Positions 16,912 through 26,376 of a stretch of DNA of 64,000 nucleotides are shown here, piece after piece. Position 1 is the stretch's first letter. Every line of letters starts with the position of its first letter. Both the position numbers and the translations under genes were made by a program. The stretch is from Geomesophilobacter sediminis (GTDB taxonomy: Bacteria; Desulfobacterota; Desulfuromonadia; Geobacterales; Geobacteraceae): assembly GCF_016458275.1 (NCBI RefSeq), contig NZ_JAEMHM010000004.1, positions 186,001 to 250,000 of the forward strand, written 5' to 3'. Under the pieces are notes generated by a model. The model was not told the origin of the DNA, did no database searches, and worked only from the letters and a program-made list of their open reading frames with translations.

Positions 16912-18567
16912 TCAAAAGAACTTGCGCCGGCTCATCAGGGCGTCGATCACGCAAAGCCGATGTTCCCGGGAAAGGGTGTGGGTTGCGGTCATCCCCGGCC
17001 TCCAGTTGGGCTCCACCGAGACCACCCGTTCCTCCCGGTACTCGGTTTGGGTGAGCAAGGTGATCTCGTTGAGGTTGAAACCGCGCCCGTAGCGGCCGGA
17101 GCAGTTCTGTGCCGGGCGGTACAGCCTCCCGTCCTGGGCGAAGATCCTCCCCGCCGGGCGGGCGTTGCGGGCATCCGAGACGATCGGGTTTTCCGGGTGC
17201 GGCGTCCAGCGGTCGGTGAAGAGCTCGGGAGAGGAGAAGAGGCAGAGCTCGGTGTGGATGGAGCTTCTGGGATGCTCGGCCAAAGCGGCGAAGAGCCACC
17301 ACCGGCCGTCCGCGTAATGCAGCGTGGCGTCGACGGCCCGCACCCCCTGCATGAGGTTCATCCGGAAGCGCCAGCGGTGGGGGAACTCGACGCACTCATA
17401 GAGCTCGACGGTCCCGTTGCCGGAGCTTTCGGGAACCATGTACCAGGTTCCCTCCCACTCGAAGACGAAGGGGTAGGAGAGGTGGTAGGGTCGCTCCAGC
17501 ACCGGGACGGCGGCGGTGTAGTTCCCCGCCTCGTCCATCTCCAGGACCGAGATGTGCGCCCGCCGGTTTCGATACACCAGTTCCTCGACGAAGATGTAGT
17601 ACTTCCCTTGCCGGTAGACGAGGTGGGGGTCGGCCCAGAACCGGTCTTTTGGGGGGGCAATGGCCCGGTACCGGCGCAGGGAGGTGGGGATCTGCTCGGA
17701 GAGGGCGAACATCAGCCACCACTGGTCGCGGTAGAGGCATTTCCGAAGCGACCTCGCCGCGACCCGGACCCCATGCCGGACCACCAGCCCGAGGGCCTCC
17801 AGGTTGGCCGGGACCCGGTACATCGGCCGGTCGTAGAACGAAAACGGCGGGTTCTTCCCGGCCACCGAGGCGAAGAAGGCCTCGGCCCCCATCCGGTGCA
17901 GCCGCTCGATCTGCCGGGGGAGGAAGGAGGAAGAGCTCCAGAAGAGGTGCTCGCGGTTACGGGTCGGGGAGAGCCAGTCGGTGAGCGACCAGGAGCGGCA
18001 GAGGATCTGGCCGCCGTCCAGTTCCTCGTTGAGGAGCTGCAGGATCGAGCCGGTCACCGGGGTGCCGCGCACCACCTCCCAAAACCCGGGGGGGCCGCCG
18101 CGGTAGGACCGGTTATCCCCGTGGTGGTGCGACCAGACCCCGTAGCGCGCGGCGCCGAGGATGCCACCGGCAAGGACCTGGAAGCCGAACCGGATCAGGA
18201 TGTCGAGGTCGCCGCCGCGGATCTTTTCCAGCTCCGCCTCCTCGATCTCCTCCAGGTATCCCTGCTGCCTGGGCCGGACGGTGAGTACCGGGACCCCGGC
18301 CAAAAGCTCCGAGGCGTCCACCCTGGCAAAGGCGCTGTCGGGGCGCCGGAACAGACGCCGGTCCAAAAGGTCGAACAGGAAGTAGACGCCCCGCCGCCGG
18401 CGCACCCAGAGCTCCCGGAGCCCCCGGGGCGGGGGGGACTCCTTGTAGATGACCAGGGCGATCTCCGCGCCGCCGGACGCCGCCAGGCGCTCCAGGACCC
18501 GGTAGATCCAGGCGTGGACCACCGGGCCGTTCATCAAAAGACCTATCCTGAGTTTTCTTTTCGACAT
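16912..18567 (-). CDS. Formyltransferase-like N domain fused to a beta-propeller (glucosamine inositolphosphorylceramide transferase-like) domain
   Basis: A two-domain protein of 551 residues. Residues 1-250 resemble the methionyl-tRNA/sugar formyltransferase fold: GVWSHHHGDNRSYRGGPPGFWEV matches the family H-x-S-x-x-P-x-x-R-G pattern (His about 147-149), and NEELDGGQIL (about 181-190) matches the later acidic motif. The Asn normally before the His is not evident. Residues 290-551 contain repeated blades with WADPH, YIFVEEL, YPFVFEW, YMVPESS and WWLFAAL. This is the five-bladed propeller pattern seen in glucosamine-inositolphosphorylceramide-transferase-like bacterial proteins. A role in N-formylating or otherwise modifying an amino sugar is an inference. 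The ATG at 18567 overlaps the upstream stop (TGATG). Confidence 0.7.
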   Translation of the reverse strand: MSKRKLRIGLLMNGPVVHAWIYRVLERLAASGGAEIALVIYKESPPPRGLRELWVRRRRGVYFLFDLLDRRLFRRPDSAFARVDASELLAGVPVLTVRPRQQGYLEEIEEAELEKIRGGDLDILIRFGFQVLAGGILGAARYGVWSHHHGDNRSYRGGPPGFWEVVRGTPVTGSILQLLNEELDGGQILCRSWSLTDWLSPTRNREHLFWSSSSFLPRQIERLHRMGAEAFFASVAGKNPPFSFYDRPMYRVPANLEALGLVVRHGVRVAARSLRKCLYRDQWWLMFALSEQIPTSLRRYRAIAPPKDRFWADPHLVYRQGKYYIFVEELVYRNRRAHISVLEMDEAGNYTAAVPVLERPYHLSYPFVFEWEGTWYMVPESSGNGTVELYECVEFPHRWRFRMNLMQGVRAVDATLHYADGRWWLFAALAEHPRSSIHTELCLFSSPELFTDRWTPHPENPIVSDARNARPAGRIFAQDGRLYRPAQNCSGRYGRGFNLNEITLLTQTEYREERVVSVEPNWRPGMTATHTLSREHRLCVIDALMSRRKFF

Positions 18568-19910
18568 CACGCCCTTTCCGTATCCAAGATGGCGGCACCG
18601 GCACGGGCGCGCGTTTTCAGCTGCCGGGCCGGGACCGGGAGTTCCGGCCCCGGGGGGGCCCCCTTTCCCGCGGTCCGCAACAGCACCAGCGACAAGGCAA
18701 TCACCGGTATCGAGTCAAAGGCGTGGAAATGGTTCAGGTTGAAAAGCGACAGGGCGAGCATCACGTAGAAGTACCTGAGCCCCCGCGCCACGGTCACCGA
18801 GTACCCCCCCTGCCCCCCTCCCTCCCGGATGATCGCCCCGGTCTTTTTGAAGACGTGGACGAAGAGCCAGAGGACCCAAAGGAGCCCGAGCACCCCGTAT
18901 TCGGCCGCGATCTTGCCGAAGCCGATGTCGGGACAGTTGAAAAACCCGTACTTCTGGAGATCCCCCGAGGGACTCTTGCTGTCGATGAGCGAGCCCACCC
19001 CGAGGACCGGCGACTTCAGGAAGTTCTCGAAACAGATCCGGTTCTGCATGGAACGGCCGGTCTCCTTCTCGATGCTCGGGGTGGCGGAAAAAAGCTGCCC
19101 CAGCTTGGTCGCCTCCCAGTTCCCGCCGGAGCGCGCCAGGGAGATCCCCTGGGAGACCGCGAGGGTGAGGGCGAGCCCCGCCATGATGAACCACCTCCGT
19201 CGGCTGTTCCATACCGCCAGCAGCGAGGCCATCGGCAGCAGGAAGATGAAGATCCTCGTGCCGGTCAGCAGGACGGAGCGGGCGAAGTTCAGATGAAACA
19301 GGGGGAGGAAGTACCTCTGGAACCCGCTCCGGGGCCCCCCGGTGCTGGTGTAGTCGGCCAGGGCGATGAAGTAGAAGAGGATGTACACCATGCCGAAAGG
19401 GAAGAACATCCTCCTCCCCCCGTACCGGACCAGGGAATCGCGCTCGTACCAGTTCTGGTCGTAGTGGATGATCCCCAGGTGCGGATCGCTCCTGGTGAGC
19501 ACCAGCAAGACGAGGTAGGCGAAAACCAGGACCGCCATGGTGCGGCAGAAGCGGACCAGATCCGGCTCGTCGCGGATCATCGCCCCGAGGACGAAGAAGA
19601 GGAGGTAAAAAAGGCTGTGCCGGTACCCCATCAGGCCGGTCAGGTAGGGCTGACCGAAGTACATCTGGGCCATGAGCGGGTTGAATACGATGAGCAGCAC
19701 CCCCGCGAGGATCAGCCGCGCCTCCTTGTCCTCGCTCACGCTCCGGATTACGTGCTGGAGGCTGAACAGAAGGAACAGGGGCGAAATCAGGAAGATCGCG
19801 TCCTTCAGTCGGAATACCCCCTTGACGGGGATGCGGATGGACTCGGGAAAGAGGAAAAAGCCTTCGTAGGTGATGAAGATGAATAGGATCGCCAGTGCGC
19901 AACGGATCAT
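18567..19910 (-). CDS. O-antigen polymerase/ligase-like membrane protein (Wzy candidate 1)
   Basis: A 447-residue integral membrane protein with about ten hydrophobic segments (for example LAILFIFITYEGFFLF, MFFPFGMVYILFYFIALA, WFIMAGLALTLAVSQGI). A large periplasmic loop before the last segments contains FLKSPVLGVGSL, the type of motif seen in Wzy_C/O-antigen ligase proteins, and is followed by AAEYGVLGLLWVLWLFVH. It probably polymerises repeat units at the outer face of the inner membrane, working with the flippase at 24871-26376. Low sequence conservation in this class makes polymerase versus ligase uncertain. It is translationally coupled to the downstream fusion gene by a TGATG overlap. 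Confidence 0.8.
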   Translation of the reverse strand: MIRCALAILFIFITYEGFFLFPESIRIPVKGVFRLKDAIFLISPLFLLFSLQHVIRSVSEDKEARLILAGVLLIVFNPLMAQMYFGQPYLTGLMGYRHSLFYLLFFVLGAMIRDEPDLVRFCRTMAVLVFAYLVLLVLTRSDPHLGIIHYDQNWYERDSLVRYGGRRMFFPFGMVYILFYFIALADYTSTGGPRSGFQRYFLPLFHLNFARSVLLTGTRIFIFLLPMASLLAVWNSRRRWFIMAGLALTLAVSQGISLARSGGNWEATKLGQLFSATPSIEKETGRSMQNRICFENFLKSPVLGVGSLIDSKSPSGDLQKYGFFNCPDIGFGKIAAEYGVLGLLWVLWLFVHVFKKTGAIIREGGGQGGYSVTVARGLRYFYVMLALSLFNLNHFHAFDSIPVIALSLVLLRTAGKGAPPGPELPVPARQLKTRARAGAAILDTERA

Positions 19911-19977
19911 GAACTCTCGATTAGCCTCAAAAGATGACGTGATGCCGCGGTTGCCCGGGAATCGGGCCGCGGCGCGG

Positions 19978-20991
19978 CTACGGACCGGTTTGACCGTGGC
20001 GGCGGCCGACTTGAATCACCTTCCGCGCCACCGGCGCGGCCGGGTCGACCTGGGGGCGGCAAAGCCCCCGCACCGCCCCGAAAAGCGAGCTCAGCCAGCT
20101 CAGCAGGCAGTACGCCCCCGCGCCGAGTCCCCCCTTGCGCACCCCCAAAAGGACGAAAGGTGCCCCGGCGCCCGCGAGAAACGCCCCGGCCCGTGCCGGC
20201 AGGGGGACGGGGAGAACCGGCACCAGGGCGAGCAGGGCGATCCAACCGGCCGTCACGTAGACGAAGGTGAAACGGGGGAGGATCCGCCGGAAGTACGGCT
20301 TTCCGAAAGATGCCTTCAGCATCTGGCCGGGCCCCATGTTGGAGCCGGTGAGGACCCTTCTCAAGAGGAGCCGGTAGCTTCCCACCTGGTGGGGATGGTG
20401 CCGGATGCTCAACCGGGGGAGACGGGAGAGCCCCCACCCGGCGTGCGCCAGGCGGACCCCCAGCTCCAGTTCCTCGAAGGCGTGCAGGTTGCGGTTGGAG
20501 AAGTACGCCACGGACCGGACCGCCGCGACCCGGTACAGCCCCCCGCCGGTGAGATGGGTCACCGGCCCCGGCTGGCGGTCGGTTTGGGCCATCCGTTTCC
20601 GGAGCAGGTACTCGGCGTTCAAGGTCCCCACCTCCTCCATCATCCCCCCCACCCCCGCCAGCGAAGCGTCCTTTCCCAGCACGGCGAGCGCCGCCTCGAG
20701 AAAGCCGGGGACCAGCTCCATGTCCCCGTCCATGAGGTAGACGAAGTCGCCGGCCGCTTCCTGGAATCCAAGCTGGGGGCCGATGCCGCAGCAGGCCTCC
20801 TCCGGAGCGGCCAGCTGCACGATGGTGACCGGGAACCCCTGGGCGATCGCGACGGTCCGGTCGGTGGAACCCGAGTCGGCGAGGATTACCTCCCCCCCCA
20901 CGGCGCGGACCCCCTCCAAGGCGGAGCGAAGCGCCGCCTCGATGTGGTGTTCCTCGTTGAGCGCCTTGATGATGACACTGACCCCGTTCAA
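19978..20991 (-). CDS. Glycosyltransferase, GT2 family
   Basis: A 337-residue GT-A glycosyltransferase. The N terminus SVIIKALNEEHHIEAALRSAL is typical of GT2, followed by EVILADSGSTDRTVAIA, the D-x-D-like DFVYLMDGDMELVPGFL, and hydrophobic C-terminal segments (GWIALLALVPVLPVPLP) that may anchor it to the membrane. The start is a TTG at 20991 with GGGAGG 5 bases upstream. The longer frame reaching 21111 would overlap the upstream gene by 103 bases and adds non-homologous residues, so I reject it. The gene lies 17 bases after the other GT2 gene. Confidence 0.85.
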   Translation of the reverse strand: MNGVSVIIKALNEEHHIEAALRSALEGVRAVGGEVILADSGSTDRTVAIAQGFPVTIVQLAAPEEACCGIGPQLGFQEAAGDFVYLMDGDMELVPGFLEAALAVLGKDASLAGVGGMMEEVGTLNAEYLLRKRMAQTDRQPGPVTHLTGGGLYRVAAVRSVAYFSNRNLHAFEELELGVRLAHAGWGLSRLPRLSIRHHPHQVGSYRLLLRRVLTGSNMGPGQMLKASFGKPYFRRILPRFTFVYVTAGWIALLALVPVLPVPLPARAGAFLAGAGAPFVLLGVRKGGLGAGAYCLLSWLSSLFGAVRGLCRPQVDPAAPVARKVIQVGRRHGQTGP

Positions 20992-21008
20992 GGTGGCCTC
21001 CCGCAGGT

Positions 21009-22043
21009 TCAGAAGAATTCCTCTCGCAAGGCACGCGACACCGGGAAGAAAACCGACCCCCGCCCCTTGATCAGGTTGACCGCCAGGTACCGGCCGATGC
21101 CGTAGAGGCAAAAAGGCATGTGGTACGGGAGCAGCTTGCGATAGAGCCTGATGCAGGCCCGGAACCGGAAGTAGATCGAGGTGTCGGCCCCCTTGCGCTC
21201 GTTGGTCGCCGCTCCGTGCTTGTGAAAGACCCGGGCGCCGGGAGCATACCCCATCCGGAAGCGCTCCCCCGCGCGAAGCGCCCAGTCGAGCTCCTCGAAG
21301 TAGAGAAAGTACGATTCCTCCATCAGGCCCACCTCGGCCAGGAAACGTCGGGTCACCAGCATCGAGGCCCCCGAGACCCAGTCCAGCCGCCCCTCGACCC
21401 CCCCCAGTTCCGCCGCGCCGATCCGGGCCAGCTCGCGCTCGTTGCCCAGCAGCCGGGAGAGGGACCGGTACTTGTTGAAGCTCGCCCCGCCCAGGGCCTG
21501 CACCGTGCCGGGGCGGTCGTAAAAGCAGAGGGTGGCCCCGACGATACCGATGGTCCGGTCCGACCGCGCCCGTGCCACGAGTTTTTTCAGGGTATCCGGC
21601 AGGACCACGGTGTCGTTGTTCAAAAGCCAGACGAAGCCGCAGTCACCCTGGCGCAGGGAGAAGCGGATGCCGACGTTGTTCCCCCCGGCGAAACCGAGGT
21701 TCTTCCCGGTCCGGATGATGGTCAAGGGTGCGGAGCAGGGGGCATCCTCCGCTGCCGGGCCGTCCAGCAGGGAGTGCTCCACCGGCTTGGGAACCGGAAC
21801 CGCGGTCAGGCCGCCCAGCACGGCGCCGGGGGCGCAGTACGGGGTCCTCCCGCTCGCCCAGTCGAGCAGATGCCCGACCGATCCGTCGGAGGAGTCGTTG
21901 TCACAGACGACGACCCGAAAGTCCGGGTACTCGGAGCGGAAAAGGCTCTCCAGGCACTCGACGGTGTCCCGGGCGCCGTTCCAGTTCACCAGCACCACAT
22001 AGACCCGGCCCGGCCCCTTTGCCTCGGCAGCTTCCCGGGACAC
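21009..22043 (-). CDS. Glycosyltransferase, GT2 family (rhamnosyltransferase-like)
   Basis: A 344-residue GT2 protein of the rhamnosyltransferase-like subgroup. It has VYVVLVNWNGARDTVECLESL at the N terminus, CDNDSSDGSV for nucleotide binding, TGKNLGFAGGNNVGIRF and FVWLLNNDTVVLPD (the D-x-D equivalent). EESYFLYFEELDWALRAGERFRMGYAP is near the C terminus. The start codon is GTG with AAGGAG upstream. About 35 residues inserted between the first two motifs (SGRTPYCAPGAVLGG onward) are unusual and resemble sequence found in other such enzymes only loosely. The substrate is unknown. Confidence 0.87.
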   Translation of the reverse strand: MSREAAEAKGPGRVYVVLVNWNGARDTVECLESLFRSEYPDFRVVVCDNDSSDGSVGHLLDWASGRTPYCAPGAVLGGLTAVPVPKPVEHSLLDGPAAEDAPCSAPLTIIRTGKNLGFAGGNNVGIRFSLRQGDCGFVWLLNNDTVVLPDTLKKLVARARSDRTIGIVGATLCFYDRPGTVQALGGASFNKYRSLSRLLGNERELARIGAAELGGVEGRLDWVSGASMLVTRRFLAEVGLMEESYFLYFEELDWALRAGERFRMGYAPGARVFHKHGAATNERKGADTSIYFRFRACIRLYRKLLPYHMPFCLYGIGRYLAVNLIKGRGSVFFPVSRALREEFF

Positions 22044-22044
22044 G

Positions 22045-23508
22045 CTAGGCTCTCCTTTGACCGGGACCGCGGCCGGTCGTCCGGGGCTCGGCGGACACCC
22101 CTTCCCGCCCCCCCCCGAGCTCCCGGTACAGATCGAGGAGTTCCCGGGCGTTGTCGCCGATGGTCTTGAGCGGGCGGATCCCTCGGCGCAGGGTCCGGAC
22201 CAGACCGGGGTCCCCGATCACGGTGCGGATCCTTTCGGCCAGCTCGGCGCCGTCCCCGGCCCGGAACAGATAGCCGTTCTCCCCGTCGCGGACGAAGTCC
22301 GGGAACCCCCCGATTGCGGAGGCGATGATCGGGACCCCGCCGCTGAAGGATTCAAAGATGGTCTGGGGGGCCGTGTCGTTGCAGACGGAGGGGAGGACCA
22401 TCACGTCGATCTGGCGCAGGATCTCGGGAAGGTCGGCGGGGCGGTAGCTCCCAGTGAACTCGACGGGGAGATCCGGGTACTCCTTCAAGAGCTCCGCCAC
22501 GTAGTTCTCGTTATAGCGGCCGAAGATCTTCACCAGGTAGTTCCCCGGCCCCACCCTCCGCACCGCGTCCAAAAGGACGTGGGTCCCCTTGTAGTAGTTC
22601 ACCCCTCCGATGTTCCCGATCACCAGGGGTTCGTGGGGGGGACGCTCCTCGACCTTCTGCCGCTCGGCGATCAGCGATCCGATGTGCTGGACCACCAGGC
22701 GCTCCTCCCGGACCCCAAACCGCATCAGGGTCTGCTTCACGTCGTTGGAGACGCAGACGGTGAGGTCGCAGTGGTCGTTCAGGGCGGCAATCCCCGCGGC
22801 GAGGCGCCCGCCGAGCCGTTGCGCCAGGATCGGATCGGGGAGGCCGGCCGGCGCGGGTTGCGCTGCGGAGACCCCCGGGGTCCAGCCGATCCCGGCCCGC
22901 CGCTTCCCCGCCTTGAAGAGGTCGTAGAGCCCGCCACAGTTGCGGCGCAACGCCTCCTTGTAGTAGCGGGTCCGGGCCCGGCGGACCTCCAGGGCGGGAT
23001 CGAGCGCGCCGGTGCAGGCCGCGCACCGGTCCGGATCGGTCGGCCCGGGGCAGATGCCTCCCTCCCGGTCGATCATCACCCGCTTCTGGCAGAGATAGCC
23101 GTAGACGTGGATGGTGTTCAGCACCGGGATCCCGCGCTCGAAGGCCAGCCGGTTCACCGAGAAAGGAAGGCCGACCCGGGAGTGGATATGGACCACGTCG
23201 GGGCCCACCCGGTCGAGGTACTGCGCGATCACCCGCTCCATCTCCGGCGCAGCGACGTCCACTTCCGGGCAGCCGTAGTTGAAAGGGAGGCAGACCGAGT
23301 TGAAGATCTCCGCGGTCTCGAACGGGAAGGGGCCCTGGCGCACCTCCAGGCGCTGGCGTCCGGGCCAGTCGTACTTGCTCTGGATCGCCCCCGAGAAGAG
23401 ATAGTGGACGCGGTGCCCGAGCTCGGCGAAGGTGGTGGCGAGGGGACGGGTGTAGTTGGCGACCCCGCCGATCTCCTTAGGATCGTTTCCGATCAGCAGA
23501 ATTTTCAA
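22045..23508 (-). CDS. Glycosyltransferase, GT4 family with cysteine-rich insert
   Basis: A GT-B enzyme of 487 residues. The N terminus LKILLIGNDPKEIGGVANYT has the acceptor-side glycine loop. Later come GNIGGVNYYKGTHVLLDAV and DVMVLPSVCNDTAPQTIFE, then SFSGGVPIIASAIGG, giving the usual donor-site glutamate region. An insert of about 40 residues near position 190 contains four spaced cysteines (CQKR, GGICPG, DRCAACTG), a feature seen in some GT4 enzymes and possibly a metal site. The start is a TTG at 23508 with GGAGG 7 bases upstream; the frame continues far upstream but without homology. Confidence 0.86.
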   Translation of the reverse strand: MKILLIGNDPKEIGGVANYTRPLATTFAELGHRVHYLFSGAIQSKYDWPGRQRLEVRQGPFPFETAEIFNSVCLPFNYGCPEVDVAAPEMERVIAQYLDRVGPDVVHIHSRVGLPFSVNRLAFERGIPVLNTIHVYGYLCQKRVMIDREGGICPGPTDPDRCAACTGALDPALEVRRARTRYYKEALRRNCGGLYDLFKAGKRRAGIGWTPGVSAAQPAPAGLPDPILAQRLGGRLAAGIAALNDHCDLTVCVSNDVKQTLMRFGVREERLVVQHIGSLIAERQKVEERPPHEPLVIGNIGGVNYYKGTHVLLDAVRRVGPGNYLVKIFGRYNENYVAELLKEYPDLPVEFTGSYRPADLPEILRQIDVMVLPSVCNDTAPQTIFESFSGGVPIIASAIGGFPDFVRDGENGYLFRAGDGAELAERIRTVIGDPGLVRTLRRGIRPLKTIGDNARELLDLYRELGGGREGVSAEPRTTGRGPGQRRA

Positions 23509-23579
23509 GACGTTTCCTCCCGGCCGTACCTTGCCCCCGGATCGAGCGGGGTCAAGGTCCCGGCGCTTCCCGGGTGAGT

Positions 23580-24869
23580 TCAGACGGCACCCTTTCCCTG
23601 GGCCAGCGCCTCTTCCATCCCCGAATACTCCCAGTTGCCGTACCGGCCGACGCTGACGATGTCGTGCCGCGCCAAAAAATCCAGGACGGTCTGGCGCGCC
23701 GAGGCGTGGTTGGCGTCGTAGATGACATAGGCGTGGTCGAGATCGACCAGTTGACGCACCAGGATATCCTTGGGGTCCCGCACGAGCCCGATCTCTGCCA
23801 TCTCCGCCACCGCTTTGGCGGCCAGGGCCTCCTTGTCGACGTTCCACTCGGGACGGTAGCCGATCTCGAGGTAATAGGAGGTGGTACCGGGAGGGGCGAG
23901 CGCCGCCGAGAAATTGGAATAGACCCCGACCCGGTACGCGGTGAATCGGCGCTCCGGAAGGTAGATCCAGTGCTTGTCGGTGAGATCCGCCCCCCGGACG
24001 CCGAGGTTCACGATGAGCACCGAGTTGTGCCGCAGTTGGGCGGCGGCCCGCAGCACCTTTTCCGGGACCTCACCGGCCAGGAGCCCTACCAGCCCCTTAA
24101 GGGGCATCGTGGATACCAGCCTGCGGTACGGCGCGGTCTCCCCGGAGGCAAAGCGTACGCAGTTGGCGGCCAGATCGACGGCGGTGACCCGGCGGTTCAG
24201 GTGCAGGTTGCCGACCCGGCCGGCCAGGGCGTCGCACAGCGCCTGAATCCCCCCCTGCCGGGGGTACCAGAAGGTCGCGTTGTAGCCGAACCCCTTGGAC
24301 TGGTCCTCCAGGGCTCCGTTGAAGACGTCTTCCAGGCTCGGTTTGGGGACGTATTCGCTCATCCATTCGCAGGTCATCTCCTCGGTGGGGACGGTCCAGA
24401 GCTTCTCGTTGTAGGGAAACATGAAGTGCTCCCCGATCCCTTCGCCCAGCTTGGCGACGATCCAATCCCGGAAGGTCGCGTAGGCGCGGGTGGGGAGATC
24501 CTCGTTTTCGTAGTAGCTTCGGACGAAGGAGAGGAGGCATTCCTTGACGACACCGGCCGGCAGCCCGTGCAGGTTGGCCTGAAACGGATAGCGGGTGAAG
24601 GCCCCGTGGGAGTAGATGACGGCATTGCGATGCAAGACCACGAGGTTGTCCCCGAGGAGCTCGCGCACCAGCCCCTGGAAGTAGGGGTCCTTGAGGTGGA
24701 GCAGGTGCCCCGAGTAGTCGAAGAGAAATCCCTTTTCCCCGACCGAGCGGCAGCACCCGCCGACCGCGGCGTCCCCCTCGTACAGGTCGTACGGCACCCC
24801 CTTCTGCTGGGCGTGATACGCCGCGCTGAGACCGGCCAGTCCGGCCCCGATGATGACGGTCTTTCCCAT
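23580..24869 (-). CDS. FAD-dependent UDP-galactopyranose-mutase/amine-oxidase-like protein
   Basis: A flavoprotein of 429 residues. The N terminus VIIGAGLAGLSAAYHAQQKG is the dinucleotide-binding motif (GxGxxG at 7-12). It is followed by YEGDAAVGGCCRSV, an arginine-containing FAD loop, then HFMFPYNEKLWTVPTEEMT and FWYPRQGGIQALCDAL, which are characteristic of protoporphyrinogen-oxidase/UGM-like proteins in polysaccharide loci. The C-terminal GRYGNWEYSGMEEALAQGK matches the family end. A role in isomerising or oxidising a nucleotide sugar is plausible but unproven; it is not a canonical Glf. It is packed tightly between the flippase and a GT4 gene. Confidence 0.8.
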   Translation of the reverse strand: MGKTVIIGAGLAGLSAAYHAQQKGVPYDLYEGDAAVGGCCRSVGEKGFLFDYSGHLLHLKDPYFQGLVRELLGDNLVVLHRNAVIYSHGAFTRYPFQANLHGLPAGVVKECLLSFVRSYYENEDLPTRAYATFRDWIVAKLGEGIGEHFMFPYNEKLWTVPTEEMTCEWMSEYVPKPSLEDVFNGALEDQSKGFGYNATFWYPRQGGIQALCDALAGRVGNLHLNRRVTAVDLAANCVRFASGETAPYRRLVSTMPLKGLVGLLAGEVPEKVLRAAAQLRHNSVLIVNLGVRGADLTDKHWIYLPERRFTAYRVGVYSNFSAALAPPGTTSYYLEIGYRPEWNVDKEALAAKAVAEMAEIGLVRDPKDILVRQLVDLDHAYVIYDANHASARQTVLDFLARHDIVSVGRYGNWEYSGMEEALAQGKGAV

Positions 24870-24870
24870 C

Positions 24871-26376
24871 TTATCCCCCTGCCCCCAGTTTCGATCTGAC
24901 TCCGGCGAACATGCCGCCCAGGTACTGCTTTTCCCTGCCGTTCAAGGCGATGGTGTAAAGTCCCAGCGCCACCGCCAGGACGAGCCCCGCGTCCGCCAAA
25001 AGGAGCTGGTGCGTTGCGGCCGACTCGCGCAGCCAGACGGCACCGCGCCAAAGTACGGCGAAGGTGCCGGCCACCGGGAGGAGGCGGCGGTCCAGAAACG
25101 CGAAGCGGACCAGGCGGTAGTTCAGGTACCCCATCAACAAGACGATGACCAGGTAGGAGAGCGCGGTGCTCACCGCCGCTCCCAGGATCCCCCAGCCGGG
25201 GATCAGGAGCAGGTTGAGGACGGCGTTGGCCACCCCGCCGACGAGGTAGCAGGAGAAGATGCTCTTCGTGTTGCCGTTGGAGTACAGCGGTGCGGTCAGC
25301 AGCGTGATCAGCACCTGCATCGAGTACGCCAGGGCGATGATCCCGGTGATGACGTGAGCGTCTTGGTACTCGGGGCGGCGGACCAGGAGCCGGACGATCA
25401 GCGCGGAGTTGAGCTCGAAAAGGAGCACCAGGGTCCCCAGCAGAGCCGCAAACCCGGCGAAGACGGAGACGAAGACCTGGCGGTACTTCTCCCGGTCGTC
25501 GACCCAAAGCCGGGCCGACACCGGGAACCAGAAGAAGTTCAGCGCCAGGGTGAGCGACAGGACCAGGCTCGCGAAGCTGTAGATGATCGAATACTTCCCC
25601 ACCGCGTCGTCCCCCTTGAAATAGGCCAGGAAAAAGGAGTCCGAGGACTGGATCAGCCAGGAGAAAAAGAAGACCGGGAGCAGCGGGAGGGCCATCTTCA
25701 GGAACTTCAAAAGCAGGGTCCGGTCGATGACCGGGGCATAGGCGAGCTCCCTGCGGGTGAAGCGGTAGACCAAAAGCCCCGCGGCGAAGTTCATCGCCAC
25801 CTGGACCAGCACCATCCCCGTGAAGGAGTAGCCGGCCGCGACGACGATGACGGTGAGGACGGTCCCGCCGACGTCCTTGATCACGGCGTTGTTCACCAGC
25901 ATGGCGGTCTTCTGGAACACTGCGAGGACGTAGGTGACCACCTTGTAGAAGATGTTGGAAAAAAGCAGCAGCGCCATGAGCGGAAACAGCCGGTAGTAGG
26001 AGCCGCCGAACCGGTACATGGCGAACCAGAAGAGGGGGAAAAGGAGCGCGCTGCAAAGGAGCACGCTGTTCGTCACCGTGTTGTACATGGTGACGATCCG
26101 CTCCCGTGACCGCTCCTGGACGAAGTGGATCGCCGGCCCGTCGGTCAGGTTCAGGGAAAAAAGCGGCACCAGCATCGCCGAGGTGACCAGGATCAGGTTG
26201 AACGCCCCGATCTCCCCCGGTTTCAGAAAGTAGGTCAGCACCGGCATGGTGATGAGCCCCTTGAGCCGGACGAGGAGCTGCATGAAGACGCTGTGGAGGG
26301 CGCTTTTCCCGATGGTCTTGCGGTCGACGGAGAAGTCGAGCAGATCCGCGTCCTTTCCCGAACCCCGCCCCGTCAT
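24871..26376 (-). CDS. Polysaccharide flippase, Wzx/MOP superfamily (copy 1)
   Basis: A 501-residue membrane protein with about 12-14 hydrophobic segments, beginning MQLLVRLKGLITMPVLTYFLKPGEIGAFNLIL, the typical N terminus of Wzx/PST proteins. FLKMALPLLPVFFFSWLI and later paired segments follow. It would flip undecaprenyl-linked repeat units to the periplasm. The ATG at 26376 follows the upstream stop directly (TAGATG) and has only a weak ribosome site, consistent with coupled re-initiation. It shares the operon with Wzy candidate 1. Confidence 0.87.
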   Translation of the reverse strand: MTGRGSGKDADLLDFSVDRKTIGKSALHSVFMQLLVRLKGLITMPVLTYFLKPGEIGAFNLILVTSAMLVPLFSLNLTDGPAIHFVQERSRERIVTMYNTVTNSVLLCSALLFPLFWFAMYRFGGSYYRLFPLMALLLFSNIFYKVVTYVLAVFQKTAMLVNNAVIKDVGGTVLTVIVVAAGYSFTGMVLVQVAMNFAAGLLVYRFTRRELAYAPVIDRTLLLKFLKMALPLLPVFFFSWLIQSSDSFFLAYFKGDDAVGKYSIIYSFASLVLSLTLALNFFWFPVSARLWVDDREKYRQVFVSVFAGFAALLGTLVLLFELNSALIVRLLVRRPEYQDAHVITGIIALAYSMQVLITLLTAPLYSNGNTKSIFSCYLVGGVANAVLNLLLIPGWGILGAAVSTALSYLVIVLLMGYLNYRLVRFAFLDRRLLPVAGTFAVLWRGAVWLRESAATHQLLLADAGLVLAVALGLYTIALNGREKQYLGGMFAGVRSKLGAGG

